From contig NZ_NBBI01000002.1 of assembly GCF_002197685.1 (NCBI RefSeq), forward strand, positions 124,001-188,000: a DNA stretch of 64,000 nt. The letters run 5' to 3'. Within the stretch, counting starts at the first letter, position 1. Each line of letters begins with the position of its first letter. Both the position numbers and the translations under genes were made by a program. This DNA is from Sphingomonas dokdonensis. Lineage in GTDB: Bacteria > Pseudomonadota > Alphaproteobacteria > Sphingomonadales > Sphingomonadaceae. A model generated the notes under the pieces. That model saw only the letters and a program-made list of their open reading frames with translations. It did not search any database and had not been told where the DNA came from. Positions 27,437-36,159 of this stretch are shown here, piece by piece.

Positions 27437-28756
27437 TTACGATGCAAAATTCGTTGTCGCCTTCAGCGAGTTGGGTCCCGCCTCGGTAAGCTGCACGGTT
27501 ACGAGATCGCCGATCCGGTGCTCGCCCGAGAGCAGAACCGATTGGAGCCACGGCGATTTGCCGAGTTTTTGCCCGGGTAGCTTGCCGTTTCGCTCGATCA
27601 AAACCTCGCAGGTGCGGCCGACCGACTCCTCGTTGAAGGCAAGCTGGTCGCGATTCAGCGCGTCCTGAAGCTGCTGCAAACGATTGACCATGACAGCGTC
27701 CGGAATCTGATCGCCCATGTCTGCGGCGGGGGTGCCGGGGCGCGGGCTGTACTTGAAACTGAACGCCTGGGCGTAGCCGACGGCATCCACCAGGCGCAGC
27801 GTTTCGGCGAACTCCGCGTCGGTCTCGCCGGGAAAGCCGACAATGAAGTCACCCGACAGCGCAATATCGGGCCGCGCCGCGCGCACGCGGTCAAGCAGGC
27901 GAAGGTACGAATCGCACGTGTGGCTGCGGTTCATCGCCTTCAGCACCCGGTCGCTGCCCGCCTGCACCGGCAGGTGGAGGAACGGCATCAGGCTTTCGAC
28001 GTCGCGGTGTGCGTCGATCAGGCCCTGCGCCATGTCGTTGGGGTGGCTGGTGGTGTAGCGGATGCGGGCGAGCCCCGGGATCCGGTCCAGCGTGCGAATC
28101 AGGTCGTGGAGGCCGCGGTCGTCGCCGTCAGTCCAGGCGTTGACGTTCTGGCCCAGCAACGTGATCTCGCGTGCGCCGGCATCGACCAGCGCCTTTGCCT
28201 CGTCGACGATGGCGGCGAACGGCCGGCTCACCTCGGCGCCGCGGGTGTAGGGCACCACGCAATAGGTGCAGAATTTGTCGCATCCCTCCTGCACCGTCAG
28301 GAACGCACTCGGCCCAACCTTGCGCCGTGCGGGCAGCGCGCCGAACTTGGATGCGGCGGGCATGTCGGTGTCGAGCGCAGCGGTGCCGGCGGCAGCGTCC
28401 GCCACCAGACGGGGCAGGTTGTGATAGGCCTGCGGGCCGACCACCACGTCGACCTTTGCGCGGCGCACGATCTCCGCGCCCTCGGCCTGCGCGACGCAGC
28501 CCGCGACCGCGATCATCGGTGCCGCTTCCCCGCGCCCGGCGCGATCCTTGCGCAGCCGTCCGATGTCCGAAAACACCTTCTCGGTAGCCTTTTCGCGTAT
28601 GTGGCAAGTGTTGAGCACAACAAGATCGGCCGCATTCGCGTCGGCAACGGCCGTCATGCCTTGAGCGGCCATCAGTTCGGCCATCCGCTCGCCATCGTAG
28701 ACGTTCATCTGGCAGCCGAAGGATTTGACGGCGAAGGTTTTTGGGGCTGGCTTCAT
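27437..28756 (-). CDS. miaB: tRNA-2-methylthio-N6-dimethylallyladenosine synthase MiaB
   Basis: Radical-SAM methylthiotransferase that modifies A37 of tRNAs reading UNN codons. The 439-residue protein has the three N-terminal cluster cysteines (Cys15 in FGCQMN, Cys51 in NTCHIRE, Cys87 in AGCVAQ), the radical-SAM motif CDKFCTYC (159, 163, 166) and a C-terminal TRAM domain. ATG 28756 gives the family-like N-terminus [15 protein letters not shown]; a long open extension upstream belongs to the plsC strand region and is not MiaB. It is 10 bp after plsC. Confidence 0.96.
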   Translation of the reverse strand: MKPAPKTFAVKSFGCQMNVYDGERMAELMAAQGMTAVADANAADLVVLNTCHIREKATEKVFSDIGRLRKDRAGRGEAAPMIAVAGCVAQAEGAEIVRRAKVDVVVGPQAYHNLPRLVADAAAGTAALDTDMPAASKFGALPARRKVGPSAFLTVQEGCDKFCTYCVVPYTRGAEVSRPFAAIVDEAKALVDAGAREITLLGQNVNAWTDGDDRGLHDLIRTLDRIPGLARIRYTTSHPNDMAQGLIDAHRDVESLMPFLHLPVQAGSDRVLKAMNRSHTCDSYLRLLDRVRAARPDIALSGDFIVGFPGETDAEFAETLRLVDAVGYAQAFSFKYSPRPGTPAADMGDQIPDAVMVNRLQQLQDALNRDQLAFNEESVGRTCEVLIERNGKLPGQKLGKSPWLQSVLLSGEHRIGDLVTVQLTEAGPNSLKATTNFAS

Positions 28757-28766
28757 GGCGCCGCGC

Positions 28767-29501
28767 CTATAGCGAAGCCGCGGCTTCTCCGCCACCAGCG
28801 GCGGCGATCCGTGCCCGCGCCTCTGCCGCAATCGCCTTGCGTCCGGGAAAGTCGTGAGGGTCGAAGGGATCGCAGAAGTGGAGCGTAGCCGAAAAGGAGC
28901 CGCGGCGGCGCAGCACGCGGCTGGCATGAGTGGTGCCGGGCTCGTCGCCGACCCAGGCGAGTTCTCCCGTTGCCGCGCCATAGTCGACCCGCACCGGCTG
29001 CACCAAAACGCCGGGCGGCGGGGGATCCAGCACGGCGAGCAGTGCGGCTTTGAACGGCAGCAGCGCGGTGCCGTCGCCGGTCGTGCCTTCGGGAAAGATG
29101 GTGATTGCCCATGCTTCGGACAGCGCCTCGCGCAGGGCGTTGATCTGGTCCGCCACCGCCATGCGATCCTCGCGCCGGACAAAGATCGTGCCGTTCAGCG
29201 TGCAGAGCCAGCCGACGAGCGGCACGGCGCGCAGCTCCGCCTTCGCGACAAAGGCGCTGCCGTTGCACCCGGCCAGGATGGGAATGTCCATCCAGCTGAG
29301 GTGATTGGATACGAACACGACATCGCGGCGCAGCGGTGTGCCGATCACCCGCCGCCGCGCACCGATGATCCAGGCAACGCTGCCGAGGAACCACGTGGGC
29401 CATGGCGACGGCAGGCGCAGCAGCCGCCACAGCAGGTGGCAGGGCAGGGCGAGCAGCAGCGCCAGCAGCAGCGCCGCCACGCGCAGGACTAGCCGGATCA
29501 A
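28767..29501 (-). CDS. plsC: 1-acyl-sn-glycerol-3-phosphate acyltransferase (PlsC family)
   Basis: Membrane-associated acyltransferase converting lysophosphatidate to phosphatidate in phospholipid synthesis. The 244 residues contain a hydrophobic N-terminus and the acyltransferase box NHLSWMD (His67, Asp72) plus FPEGTT. It begins with a TTG at 29501 overlapping the upstream MFS stop (TTGA), suggesting translational coupling; the next in-frame start would remove part of the first membrane helix. It precedes miaB by 10 bp. PlsC-like proteins can also be lipid-A or ornithine-lipid acyltransferases, so the substrate is not fixed. Confidence 0.88.
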   Translation of the reverse strand: MIRLVLRVAALLLALLLALPCHLLWRLLRLPSPWPTWFLGSVAWIIGARRRVIGTPLRRDVVFVSNHLSWMDIPILAGCNGSAFVAKAELRAVPLVGWLCTLNGTIFVRREDRMAVADQINALREALSEAWAITIFPEGTTGDGTALLPFKAALLAVLDPPPPGVLVQPVRVDYGAATGELAWVGDEPGTTHASRVLRRRGSFSATLHFCDPFDPHDFPGRKAIAAEARARIAAAGGGEAAASL

Positions 29502-31057
29502 GTGAAGTCGGTCTCGCCCGCGGCGCGTGCGCGGTCCTCACGCGTCGCCTCAGCCGCAGGCACGAGCTTGAACGCGGCGATGGCAGCGCCAAGCGTGATC
29601 GGCACCGTCACCAACAGCGACAGCATGCCGACCGACAGGCTGCCGGTCAGCGACGACACGCGGCCTGCAAGATACGGCCCGAGCGCGAGGCCAAGCAGCG
29701 TCGTGCCGATGAAATACGTGGCCGTCGCCGCGCCGCGCATTCGCGGCAACACCAGATCCTGCGTCGTAGCGGCCGAATTGCCCAACGCCCAGCTGGCGGT
29801 GAACTGCGCGAGGAAGAGGCAGATGTAGAGAACAAGCGGCGTGTCGGTCGTAAAGCCGACCGCCAGGAACGGCGCGGGCAGCACGGCGCCCAACGCCACC
29901 ATCACAAGGCGTCCGCCGGGATGCTTCTGCCGCAGCCGATCCCCCAGGATGCCGCCGATCGTGACCCCAAGGAAACCCGACACCGCGCCCATCCCGCCGA
30001 GGATCAGCCCGGCCTCTGCCGGCGACACACCCAGCTCGCGCATGGCATAAGGCGCGGCCCAGAAACCGGCCGCATAGCTAAGAAATGCGTTCAGGCCGTA
30101 GGCGACGACCGTGCACAGAAAAGCCGGCGTGCCGATGATCAGCGCGAAGGTGGGGGCGTCGCGGTGACGCAGCGCGCTGGCCCAGGAGAAGACGGCGTAG
30201 AAGCCGATGCCAACCGCGATCCATTGCGGCAGCGGTTCGCCAAAGGCGACAAGTATCGCGACCCCGACCGCGATCACCGCGGCGGCGACTAGGTTCCACA
30301 GCAGGGTGCGGGTGCCGAGGCGCGCGGCGCCGATCAGCGTGAACGGCGGCACGATGGTCAGCAATTCTTCGAAGAACGCCTTGAACGGCGCCGGGTGCGG
30401 CGGCTGCGCCAGCCCTTCGGAAAGCCCGCGCACCGGCTCGCGAAGGGTGGCGATCCACAGCGAGATGATGAGGCCCGGCAGGCCGACCGCCAGGAAAGCC
30501 GCCTGCCATCCAGCCAGTCCGAATGGGCCACCGTTCGGGTAGGTCGCATTCCAGCTTTGCACGATCAGCCCGCCGATGAAGAGCGAGATACCGGCGCCGA
30601 CATAGATGCCCGCCGAATAGATCGACAGCGCCGTGCCGCGCAGCTTCTTGGGGAAATAGTCCGAGATCAGCGAATAAGCGGACGGACTTGCCGTGGCCTC
30701 GCCGATGCCGACGCCGATGCGGGCGGCGGCCAATTGCCCGCCGGTGCGCGACAGCCCGGACAGCGCCGTCATCGTCGACCAGAGCGCCAGCCCGACGCTG
30801 ATCAGGCGAACACGGTGCCAGCTGTCGGCCAGTCGCCCGAGCGGAATACCGAACAGTGCGTAGAACACGCCAAAGGCGGTGCCGTAGAGAAAGCCGAGAT
30901 CCTCGTCGCGCAGGTTCAGGTCACGCTTGATGTCCTCGGCAAGGATTGAGATCACCTGGCGGTCGATGAAATTGAGGATGTACACCACGAAAAGGATCGA
31001 GAGCACGTACCAGGCATAGCCTGTGGCGCGATATTCGCCGTCCGCGGTCGTGTTCAT
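29498..31057 (-). CDS. MFS transporter, spinster family
   Basis: Inner-membrane transporter of 519 residues with roughly twelve hydrophobic segments. The opening YVLSILFVVYILNFIDRQ and GRLADSWHRVRLI plus GIGEATASPSAYSLISDYFPK match the spinster-type MFS group often found in sphingomonads, of uncertain substrates (lipids or sugar derivatives have been proposed in eukaryotes). The ATG at 31057 has an AGGGGAG ribosome site. Its stop overlaps the plsC start, and miaB follows, forming a probable operon. Confidence 0.88.
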   Translation of the reverse strand: MNTTADGEYRATGYAWYVLSILFVVYILNFIDRQVISILAEDIKRDLNLRDEDLGFLYGTAFGVFYALFGIPLGRLADSWHRVRLISVGLALWSTMTALSGLSRTGGQLAAARIGVGIGEATASPSAYSLISDYFPKKLRGTALSIYSAGIYVGAGISLFIGGLIVQSWNATYPNGGPFGLAGWQAAFLAVGLPGLIISLWIATLREPVRGLSEGLAQPPHPAPFKAFFEELLTIVPPFTLIGAARLGTRTLLWNLVAAAVIAVGVAILVAFGEPLPQWIAVGIGFYAVFSWASALRHRDAPTFALIIGTPAFLCTVVAYGLNAFLSYAAGFWAAPYAMRELGVSPAEAGLILGGMGAVSGFLGVTIGGILGDRLRQKHPGGRLVMVALGAVLPAPFLAVGFTTDTPLVLYICLFLAQFTASWALGNSAATTQDLVLPRMRGAATATYFIGTTLLGLALGPYLAGRVSSLTGSLSVGMLSLLVTVPITLGAAIAAFKLVPAAEATREDRARAAGETDFT

Positions 31058-31100
31058 CCTGCTCCCCTCAACCGGTTCTTTGCCACGGCGTATCAGACGA

Positions 31101-31643
31101 TCATTCGAGGGGCCAGCGGGCGATTGGCTCATAGCTGGCGCCGGTGCGGCCGAGCTGGCTTTCGTACAAGATCAGGTGTTCGAAGCTGAAGGGCGTACTC
31201 GTCAATCCGGCATGACGGGCGAGCCACGCCGCAATCTCCGGCCCGGCGTTCAGCGCCCGCGGCAGGCGGGCGAGCGTGATATGCGGCAAATAGGCGCGCC
31301 GCTCGGGCTGCAGGCCCACGCGCACCATCGCCTGATCGACCTTCCGGTGCAGCGCAGCGAGCGCAGCATGCGGTGTCACGCCGGCCCACAGCGCCTCGCT
31401 GCGCCCGCGCTGGCCGAACTGCCCGACACCAGAGATCGCCGCCTCCACCCGCGGCGCATGCAGGCTGCCGAGTGCCGCAGCAATGTCTTCGGCGACCGGG
31501 CGCTCGACGGCGCCGATGAAGCGGGTGGTGAGATGCAGCTGATCGTCGTCTTGCCACCGCGCGCCTGGCACGCCGTCCATGACATCGGCCAGCGCATCGC
31601 GTATATCGCGGGGCGGGCGCAGCGCGACGAACAGGCGATGCAT
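31101..31643 (-). CDS. thpR: RNA 2',3'-cyclic phosphodiesterase
   Basis: Member of the 2H phosphoesterase (LigT/ThpR) family, 180 residues. The two catalytic motifs HLTTRF (His37, Thr39) and HITLARL (His121, Thr123) are intact. It opens 2',3'-cyclic phosphate at RNA ends. GAGGAGGAG lies just before the ATG, confirming this start over a longer open frame. It lies 43 bp after the MFS start and is transcribed toward it. No RNA-ligase partner nearby. Confidence 0.93.
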   Translation of the reverse strand: MHRLFVALRPPRDIRDALADVMDGVPGARWQDDDQLHLTTRFIGAVERPVAEDIAAALGSLHAPRVEAAISGVGQFGQRGRSEALWAGVTPHAALAALHRKVDQAMVRVGLQPERRAYLPHITLARLPRALNAGPEIAAWLARHAGLTSTPFSFEHLILYESQLGRTGASYEPIARWPLE

Positions 31644-31767
31644 CGGCGGCTCCTCCTCAGATTGTGACGAACCATTGCCCGTGACCCGCGAACTTGAACT
31701 TTGGGGCGGGCAACGCGATATTCCAAGGCGTATCCGGCCCTTTGCCGGGTGAAGGAGCAAACTGACA

Positions 31768-32514
31768 ATGGCTAACTGGTCCGACCCCCGTCCGACGGCG
31801 AACGCCTTCGGCGCGAGCGTACCGGGCACGCGCGGCACGGCATATGATGCGGGTCTCCGCAAATATATGTTGTCGGTGTACAATTACATGGCATCCGGCG
31901 TGCTGCTCACCGGTATCGTTGCGTTGTTGTTCGCCAGTGGCGGGCGTGAAAGCCTCGCGGCGCAGATCTTCATGGCGCCCGGCATCCTGAAATATGTCAT
32001 CATGTTCTCGCCGTTGGCATTCGTGATGGTGCTGAGCTTCGGCATCAACCGTTTGTCGACCGGCGCGGCACAGGCGATCTTCTGGACGTTCGCGGCCGTG
32101 ATGGGCATGTCGATGTCGACGATCTTCCTCGTCTATACCGGCGCGTCGATCGCAACGACCTTCTTTGCCACCGCTGTCGCGTTCCTGTCGCTGAGCCTCT
32201 ACGGCTACACCACCAAGCGTAATCTGCAGGCGTTCGGCACGTTCCTGATCATGGGTGTCGTCGGCCTGATCGTCGCCTCGCTGCTGAACCTGTGGGTGCA
32301 GAGCACGGCGCTGCAGATGGGCATCAGCGCGATCGGCGTGCTGCTGTTCGCTGGTCTGACGGCCTATGACACGCAGCGTATCAAGGAAATGTACGCCTAT
32401 GTTGCGGGCACGGACATGATGGGCAAGGCCGTGATCATGGGCGCACTGTCGCTGTATCTCGACTTCATCAACATGTTCCAGTTCCTGCTCTCGTTCATGG
32501 GTAGCCGTGAATAA
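31768..32514 (+). CDS. Bax inhibitor-1/YccA family membrane protein
   Basis: Polytopic inner-membrane protein of 248 residues with about seven spans and the characteristic AYDTQRIKEMY near the C-terminus followed by GALSLYLDFINMFQFLL, the BI-1/YccA signature. Homologues are pH-sensitive Ca2+ leak channels or modulators of FtsH. A clean rho-independent terminator follows. It is monocistronic and faces away from thpR. Confidence 0.93.
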   Translation: MANWSDPRPTANAFGASVPGTRGTAYDAGLRKYMLSVYNYMASGVLLTGIVALLFASGGRESLAAQIFMAPGILKYVIMFSPLAFVMVLSFGINRLSTGAAQAIFWTFAAVMGMSMSTIFLVYTGASIATTFFATAVAFLSLSLYGYTTKRNLQAFGTFLIMGVVGLIVASLLNLWVQSTALQMGISAIGVLLFAGLTAYDTQRIKEMYAYVAGTDMMGKAVIMGALSLYLDFINMFQFLLSFMGSRE

Positions 32515-32536
32515 GCGGTCACACGGCTGAGACACG

Positions 32537-32570
32537 AGGCCCGGCGGTTCATTCCGCCGGGCCTTTTTCT
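32537..32570 (+). terminator. Rho-independent terminator of the BI-1 gene
   Basis: 11-bp stem AGGCCCGGCGG (32537-32547) with its complement at 32554-32564, 6-nt loop TTCATT, followed by a U-rich tail. Confidence 0.95.
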
Positions 32571-32635
32571 TTGCCCAAATGCGTTGCGGCGCCATCTGGC
32601 GTGTTGTGTTGCTCTCGTTTTGACAGGACCCGGCG

Positions 32636-33412
32636 ATGCGCCTCGCGATCGACGTTCATCTGGATTACGCCTTCCCCGAACCGGCGGACGTCCTGTTGCA
32701 GGTGGAGGCGGCAGCGCTGCCAGACCAGCGGATGGACTCCGAGTCGCTGGTCATCCATTCCGATCATCCGATCCGTGCCGTGACCGGCGAAGACGGCATC
32801 GGCCAACGATGCTGGGCGCATGCCGAGCAGCGCCTCGTCGCCGACTATCACGCGATTGTCTCCGTGGAGCGGCGTTCGATCGACCTTAAAGCGCTTGGCG
32901 CAACGCCGGTCCGCGAGTTGCCGCCCGAGGTGATCCGGTACCTGTTGCCAAGCCGATATTGCGAGTCAGACCGGTTCGAGCATTTCGTGCGGCGGCAGTT
33001 TACCGGGCTGAGCGGCGGCGCGCTTGGCGCGGCGTTGGTCGATTGGGTGCGCGGCGCGCTGGAATATAGCTCGGCCGCGACCGAGCGGGGGGGCGGGGCG
33101 CTGACCACGTTTGCGGAGCGGCGGGGCGTGTGCCGCGACTATGCCCATCTCCTCGTCGCATTGGCGCGCGCGGCCGAGATCCCCGCGCGCTGCGTGGCTG
33201 TCTATGCCCCCGGGGTCCAGCCGGCGGATTTCCATGCGGTGGCCGAGTTGTGGCTGGCGGGCGAATGGCATCTCGTCGACGCGACCGGGATGTCCGATGC
33301 TTCGGACATGGTGCGCGTAGCGGTAGGCCGTGACGCGACCGACATCGCTTTCATGACGATCTTCGGCACCGCGCAGCTGTTCGCTCAATCGGTAACCGTC
33401 CGGCGGCTGTAA
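32636..33412 (+). CDS. Transglutaminase-like cysteine protease-fold protein
   Basis: A 258-residue protein with the transglutaminase-like catalytic triad: Cys166 in GVCRDYAHL, His200 in DFHAVAEL and Asp215 in HLVDATGM. An N-terminal beta-rich region precedes it (RLAIDVHLDYAF opening) as in bacterial transglutaminase-like proteins. No signal peptide is apparent. Members act as amidases, peptidases or possibly peptide-modifying enzymes; the target here is unknown. Standing alone before the EcfG-type promoter region. Confidence 0.85.
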   Translation: MRLAIDVHLDYAFPEPADVLLQVEAAALPDQRMDSESLVIHSDHPIRAVTGEDGIGQRCWAHAEQRLVADYHAIVSVERRSIDLKALGATPVRELPPEVIRYLLPSRYCESDRFEHFVRRQFTGLSGGALGAALVDWVRGALEYSSAATERGGGALTTFAERRGVCRDYAHLLVALARAAEIPARCVAVYAPGVQPADFHAVAELWLAGEWHLVDATGMSDASDMVRVAVGRDATDIAFMTIFGTAQLFAQSVTVRRL

Positions 33413-33448
33413 GCTGAGCCGTCCGCCGGGTTCGCTATGCTGGGGTAA

Positions 33449-33474
33449 GGAACACCGACGTGCTGTTGATCGTT
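33449..33474 (+). promoter_or_regulatory. EcfG-type general stress promoter
   Basis: GGAAC at 33449-33453 and CGTT at 33471-33474, separated by exactly 17 nt, which matches the published alphaproteobacterial EcfG consensus (GGAAC-N16/17-cGTT). It lies 27 bp upstream of the ATG of the small hydrophilic protein gene. Confidence 0.75.
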
Positions 33475-33500
33475 GAGCGGGCGTTCCAAAGGAGAAGCGG

Positions 33501-33719
33501 ATGCCCACGCAACAACCCCCGTCGCAGGACGCCGGCCGCGATGAATCGATCGCCAAGCGGCTGGACAAGCACCCGGAGAGCAAGGACGCGCAGCTTGATG
33601 CGGGCCTTGATGAATCGATGGACGCGTCCGACCCACCCGCGAACACGCAGCCGGGCCGCGCCGATCCTGCGCCATCGTCTGGCTACAGCGAAGAGGCAGA
33701 GCGTCAGCGCGACGCTTGA
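33501..33719 (+). CDS. Small hydrophilic stress-associated protein, unknown function
   Basis: A 72-residue, strongly polar protein rich in Asp, Glu, Ala, Ser and Pro with no hydrophobic segment or cysteine (for example DESIAKRLDKHPESKDAQL), likely disordered or helical. AGGAGA sits 7 nt before the ATG, and the match to an EcfG promoter directly upstream supports a real, stress-induced gene. An inverted repeat hairpin follows. No family name known to me; small disordered proteins of this kind are often in the general stress response. Confidence 0.7.
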   Translation: MPTQQPPSQDAGRDESIAKRLDKHPESKDAQLDAGLDESMDASDPPANTQPGRADPAPSSGYSEEAERQRDA

Positions 33720-33728
33720 ATGTTGCGT

Positions 33729-33751
33729 AAATGGCGCATTCCGCGCCATTT
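33729..33751 (+). terminator. Hairpin after the small stress gene
   Basis: AAATGGCGC (33729-33737) and GCGCCATTT (33743-33751) form a 9-bp stem with loop ATTCC, 9 bp after the stop. No U-run follows, so this may be a terminator or mRNA stabiliser. Confidence 0.5.
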
Positions 33752-33903
33752 CGTAATCAGGACGCTCTGTTCGTCGCATTGCATGTTGCAGCGCGGCAAG
33801 CTGCATGGTCGTATCTGAGCGCCGGTGAGTGCGGCGTTAAGGATAAAGACATTCATCCTGGCGCATGGTGACCCGGCTTCGACAATGCGGGCGGGGTGGT
33901 CAA

Positions 33904-34455
33904 ATGAGTGCCAGGATGAAGCCAGCGGAAGGCGTGATGACGCTGGCAGAAATGAAGGAATTCGCAGGGTTCAGCGCTTCCACGCAGCGCTACATCAGAC
34001 GCAGCCTCGATATCGGGCTGGATCGCGACGACGCCATGGCGCGCTGGTCGCGCGATCTGGTGGAGGCGGCGAGCATTCGCGCGCAGGCCCGTCATTACGA
34101 TCGACTGCCCGACATCCGCGCAATGGTGCCGGACGATAGTGGACTCGATGCGGTGGAGTCCTTTCTGGGGCCGCTTATCACCGTCAGTGCCTTTGATCTC
34201 GGCCAGCAGCGGATCACCAGCTTTTCGGCGTATCGCTTCCTCTACGAACGGTTGATCGGCGCGGCGGTGCGCCCGTGGTTGCCTGGGGCGTTCTGCGCCG
34301 CCGCGGCGCTGCCGCACCTTCACCCGGAACTGCGGCGCAAGCTGCTTCAATCGATCAGCGAGGCGGCCGCGACGGCGTCTGGCTGGTCGTCGCGGCAACC
34401 GGCCTTCTATCCCTATTGGGTCGAAAAGGTGGAGGTCGGCGCACTGCCGCATTGA
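33904..34455 (+). CDS. Hypothetical protein, unknown function
   Basis: A 183-residue protein I do not recognise. The first part (TLAEMKEFAGFSASTQRYIRRSLDIGLDRDDAMARWSRDL) looks helical and could be a small DNA-binding or regulatory region, though no clear helix-turn-helix is visible. The rest is an aromatic- and Arg-containing alpha/helical sequence ending VEKVEVGALPH. The ATG at 33904 follows a GGGGTGG; an upstream in-frame ATG exists at 33865. No signal peptide or membrane span. Confidence 0.6.
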   Translation: MSARMKPAEGVMTLAEMKEFAGFSASTQRYIRRSLDIGLDRDDAMARWSRDLVEAASIRAQARHYDRLPDIRAMVPDDSGLDAVESFLGPLITVSAFDLGQQRITSFSAYRFLYERLIGAAVRPWLPGAFCAAAALPHLHPELRRKLLQSISEAAATASGWSSRQPAFYPYWVEKVEVGALPH

Positions 34456-34503
34456 GGCTTGGCAGCGTGGCGGCCCGGGGGGGAAGCCACGCTGTTGCGG
34501 CGT

Positions 34504-35256
34504 TTACCGGCAGGCGCGCCAGCCTGTCGCGCCGCGATCCGCCTGATCGAGATGCAGGTGATCGCGGTGCGCGGCATTATAGTCCGGCGACAGCACGGTG
34601 GCGAACAGCCGGCACGCGCCGTCACGCACATCGCGCAGGAACGCAGCTTCCGCTCCATCCTTCTTCCAGTCGCCCAGCAGGGTGATCCGCTTGCCGTCCG
34701 CCAGGCGGAAACCGGCGATATCGACGGCGTTGGCGGTCGCATGCTGGCTGAAATCGCCGCTGCTCCGGCCATAGAGGCGGCGGCAATTGTAACTGCCGAG
34801 GTGATCGATTTCGGTCACCCGCATGCGAAAGTGGCGCTCCGCCGCCGGCTGCACCACCTCCCATTGCCACAGCGCCAGCGCGGCCGCGACCGGACAGGCC
34901 GTGCCGAGGCGAGCGGGCTTGAACGGTGTGATGCGCGGATCGCCAGCGTCGAAGCGGATCGCATCGTCATAGCCGCATTGCGCACCCTCGCGCAGCGGGG
35001 CAAGCGCGGTATATTCCACCCCCGCGCGATCCAGCAGCTTGCGACAGCGCGGGAAATCGTCGCCCAGCGCGACAAGCTTGCGCCCCGTGAACATGCCGAT
35101 CGGCTGTGACAGATCGAGCGGCGCCCACGGCGTGTCTTCGGGATGCTGGCGGATCCAGCCATAGCCGAGCAGCGCCAGAAAAGCGGCGATCGCCAGCGTG
35201 ATGAGCAATCCCAACACGCGGCGCACGCGGCCAGGCGCGCGCTTCTTGCGCGGCAT
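34504..35256 (-). CDS. Extensin-like C-terminal domain protein (putative M15-like peptidase)
   Basis: A 250-residue protein anchored by one N-terminal helix (about 13-32). The extensin-like_C domain shows QHATANAVDI (His172, Asp179) and a closing DHLHLDQ (His233/His235), the zinc-ligand arrangement of M15/LAS-type peptidases, suggesting a D-Ala-type peptidoglycan hydrolase or related amidase in the periplasm. Two cysteines in FPRCRKLL and AQCGYDD, and others, may form disulfides. Its ATG overlaps the upstream nudix stop (TGATG). Function inferred by motif only. Confidence 0.78.
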   Translation of the reverse strand: MPRKKRAPGRVRRVLGLLITLAIAAFLALLGYGWIRQHPEDTPWAPLDLSQPIGMFTGRKLVALGDDFPRCRKLLDRAGVEYTALAPLREGAQCGYDDAIRFDAGDPRITPFKPARLGTACPVAAALALWQWEVVQPAAERHFRMRVTEIDHLGSYNCRRLYGRSSGDFSQHATANAVDIAGFRLADGKRITLLGDWKKDGAEAAFLRDVRDGACRLFATVLSPDYNAAHRDHLHLDQADRGATGWRACR

Positions 35257-36014
35257 CAGCCGCGCATGGCGCGGGCGATCACCTCGGAGGTGACAGGATA
35301 GCCGCAATCATCGGGGATACAAAGATGCTCCTCCCCGTTGCGGGTTTCCGACCAGGGCGTCACGGTGCGGATCGGCGTAGCCTCGGCATGCGCAGCGGCG
35401 TCGGCGAAGCTGTTGAACTGCGCCAATCGTTCGAGATTGCGGCGGGTGGGGAAGATCACCTCCAGCTTGCCGGCGTCGGCGTCGGCTAACACCTGCTGGG
35501 CGGTTGCCCATACCAGCCGGACGTTCTCCGTCTGGTCGACGGTTGCGCGCGGCGCGTTGGCGGGTAGTTCGGCGAGGTAGAAGCGCGTGTCGAAGATGCG
35601 CATGTTGCGGTGCGCGGGCCGCCAGCGTGCCCAAGGCACCAATTGCCTGAGATCGAGCGTCGCCTCGGCTGCGGCGAGCGCCTCTGCCAGCGTCTCCCCG
35701 GCGTGGAGCGCGGCACGCATCTCGGCCAGTCGATCGGCTGAGGGCAGCGTAGATAATCCGATCGGAAGTCCTGCCTCTTCAATGGTTTCGCGAATGGCGG
35801 CAATGCGGCTGGCGCTTTCCTCGTCGCCCCCGATCAACTCGGCCATGGCGTAATCCGCGGGGTCGATGCGGCCGCCGGGGAAGACCATTGCGCCGCCGGC
35901 GAAGACCATTGCCTTGGCCCGTTCCACCATCAGCAGCTCGGGCGGGCCGGCTTTTGCTTCGCGAAAGATGATAAGGGTGGCAGCGGGAATCGCGTCGGGC
36001 AGGTCGTCACTCAT
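35256..36014 (-). CDS. NUDIX hydrolase (NUDT19/NUDT7-like)
   Basis: A 252-residue NUDIX-family pyrophosphohydrolase. The Nudix box is split by an insertion: FPGGRIDP (45-52) is followed 20-odd residues later by RETIEEAG (75-82) with the catalytic EExxG geometry. This is the layout of NUDT7/NUDT19-type enzymes that cleave CoA and acyl-CoA esters. It overlaps the extensin-like gene by one base (TGATG), suggesting a joint operon. Substrate unverified. Confidence 0.85.
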   Translation of the reverse strand: MSDDLPDAIPAATLIIFREAKAGPPELLMVERAKAMVFAGGAMVFPGGRIDPADYAMAELIGGDEESASRIAAIRETIEEAGLPIGLSTLPSADRLAEMRAALHAGETLAEALAAAEATLDLRQLVPWARWRPAHRNMRIFDTRFYLAELPANAPRATVDQTENVRLVWATAQQVLADADAGKLEVIFPTRRNLERLAQFNSFADAAAHAEATPIRTVTPWSETRNGEEHLCIPDDCGYPVTSEVIARAMRG

Positions 36015-36081
36015 GCGATCGACTTAACGACTGCCGCGCAGGAAAGTCACGCCGCGCCGCAACAAAAGCCGGCAAGACCCT

Positions 36082-36151
36082 GGCCTGCTCCCGGCGAAGA
36101 TCGGCCACGAGGGCGGTACCGTCGGCCTGCTGCCGGCGCAAAACGGCCACG
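36082..36151. repeat. Imperfect 28-nt direct repeat between Nudix and gcd genes
   Basis: Copies at 36082-36109 and 36124-36151, offset 42 bp, match at 24 of 28 positions; both begin GGCCTGCT and end CGGCCACG. They lie between the stop of gcd and the start of the Nudix gene. Could be a remnant of a repeat family or a 3'-end structural element. Confidence 0.5.
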
Positions 36152-36159
36152 CCTGCCGA

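Noticed and set aside
28757-29182. Long N-terminal extension of miaB
   Set aside because: The extra part is Arg/Pro/Cys-rich and overlaps plsC; MiaB homology starts at the ATG at 28756.
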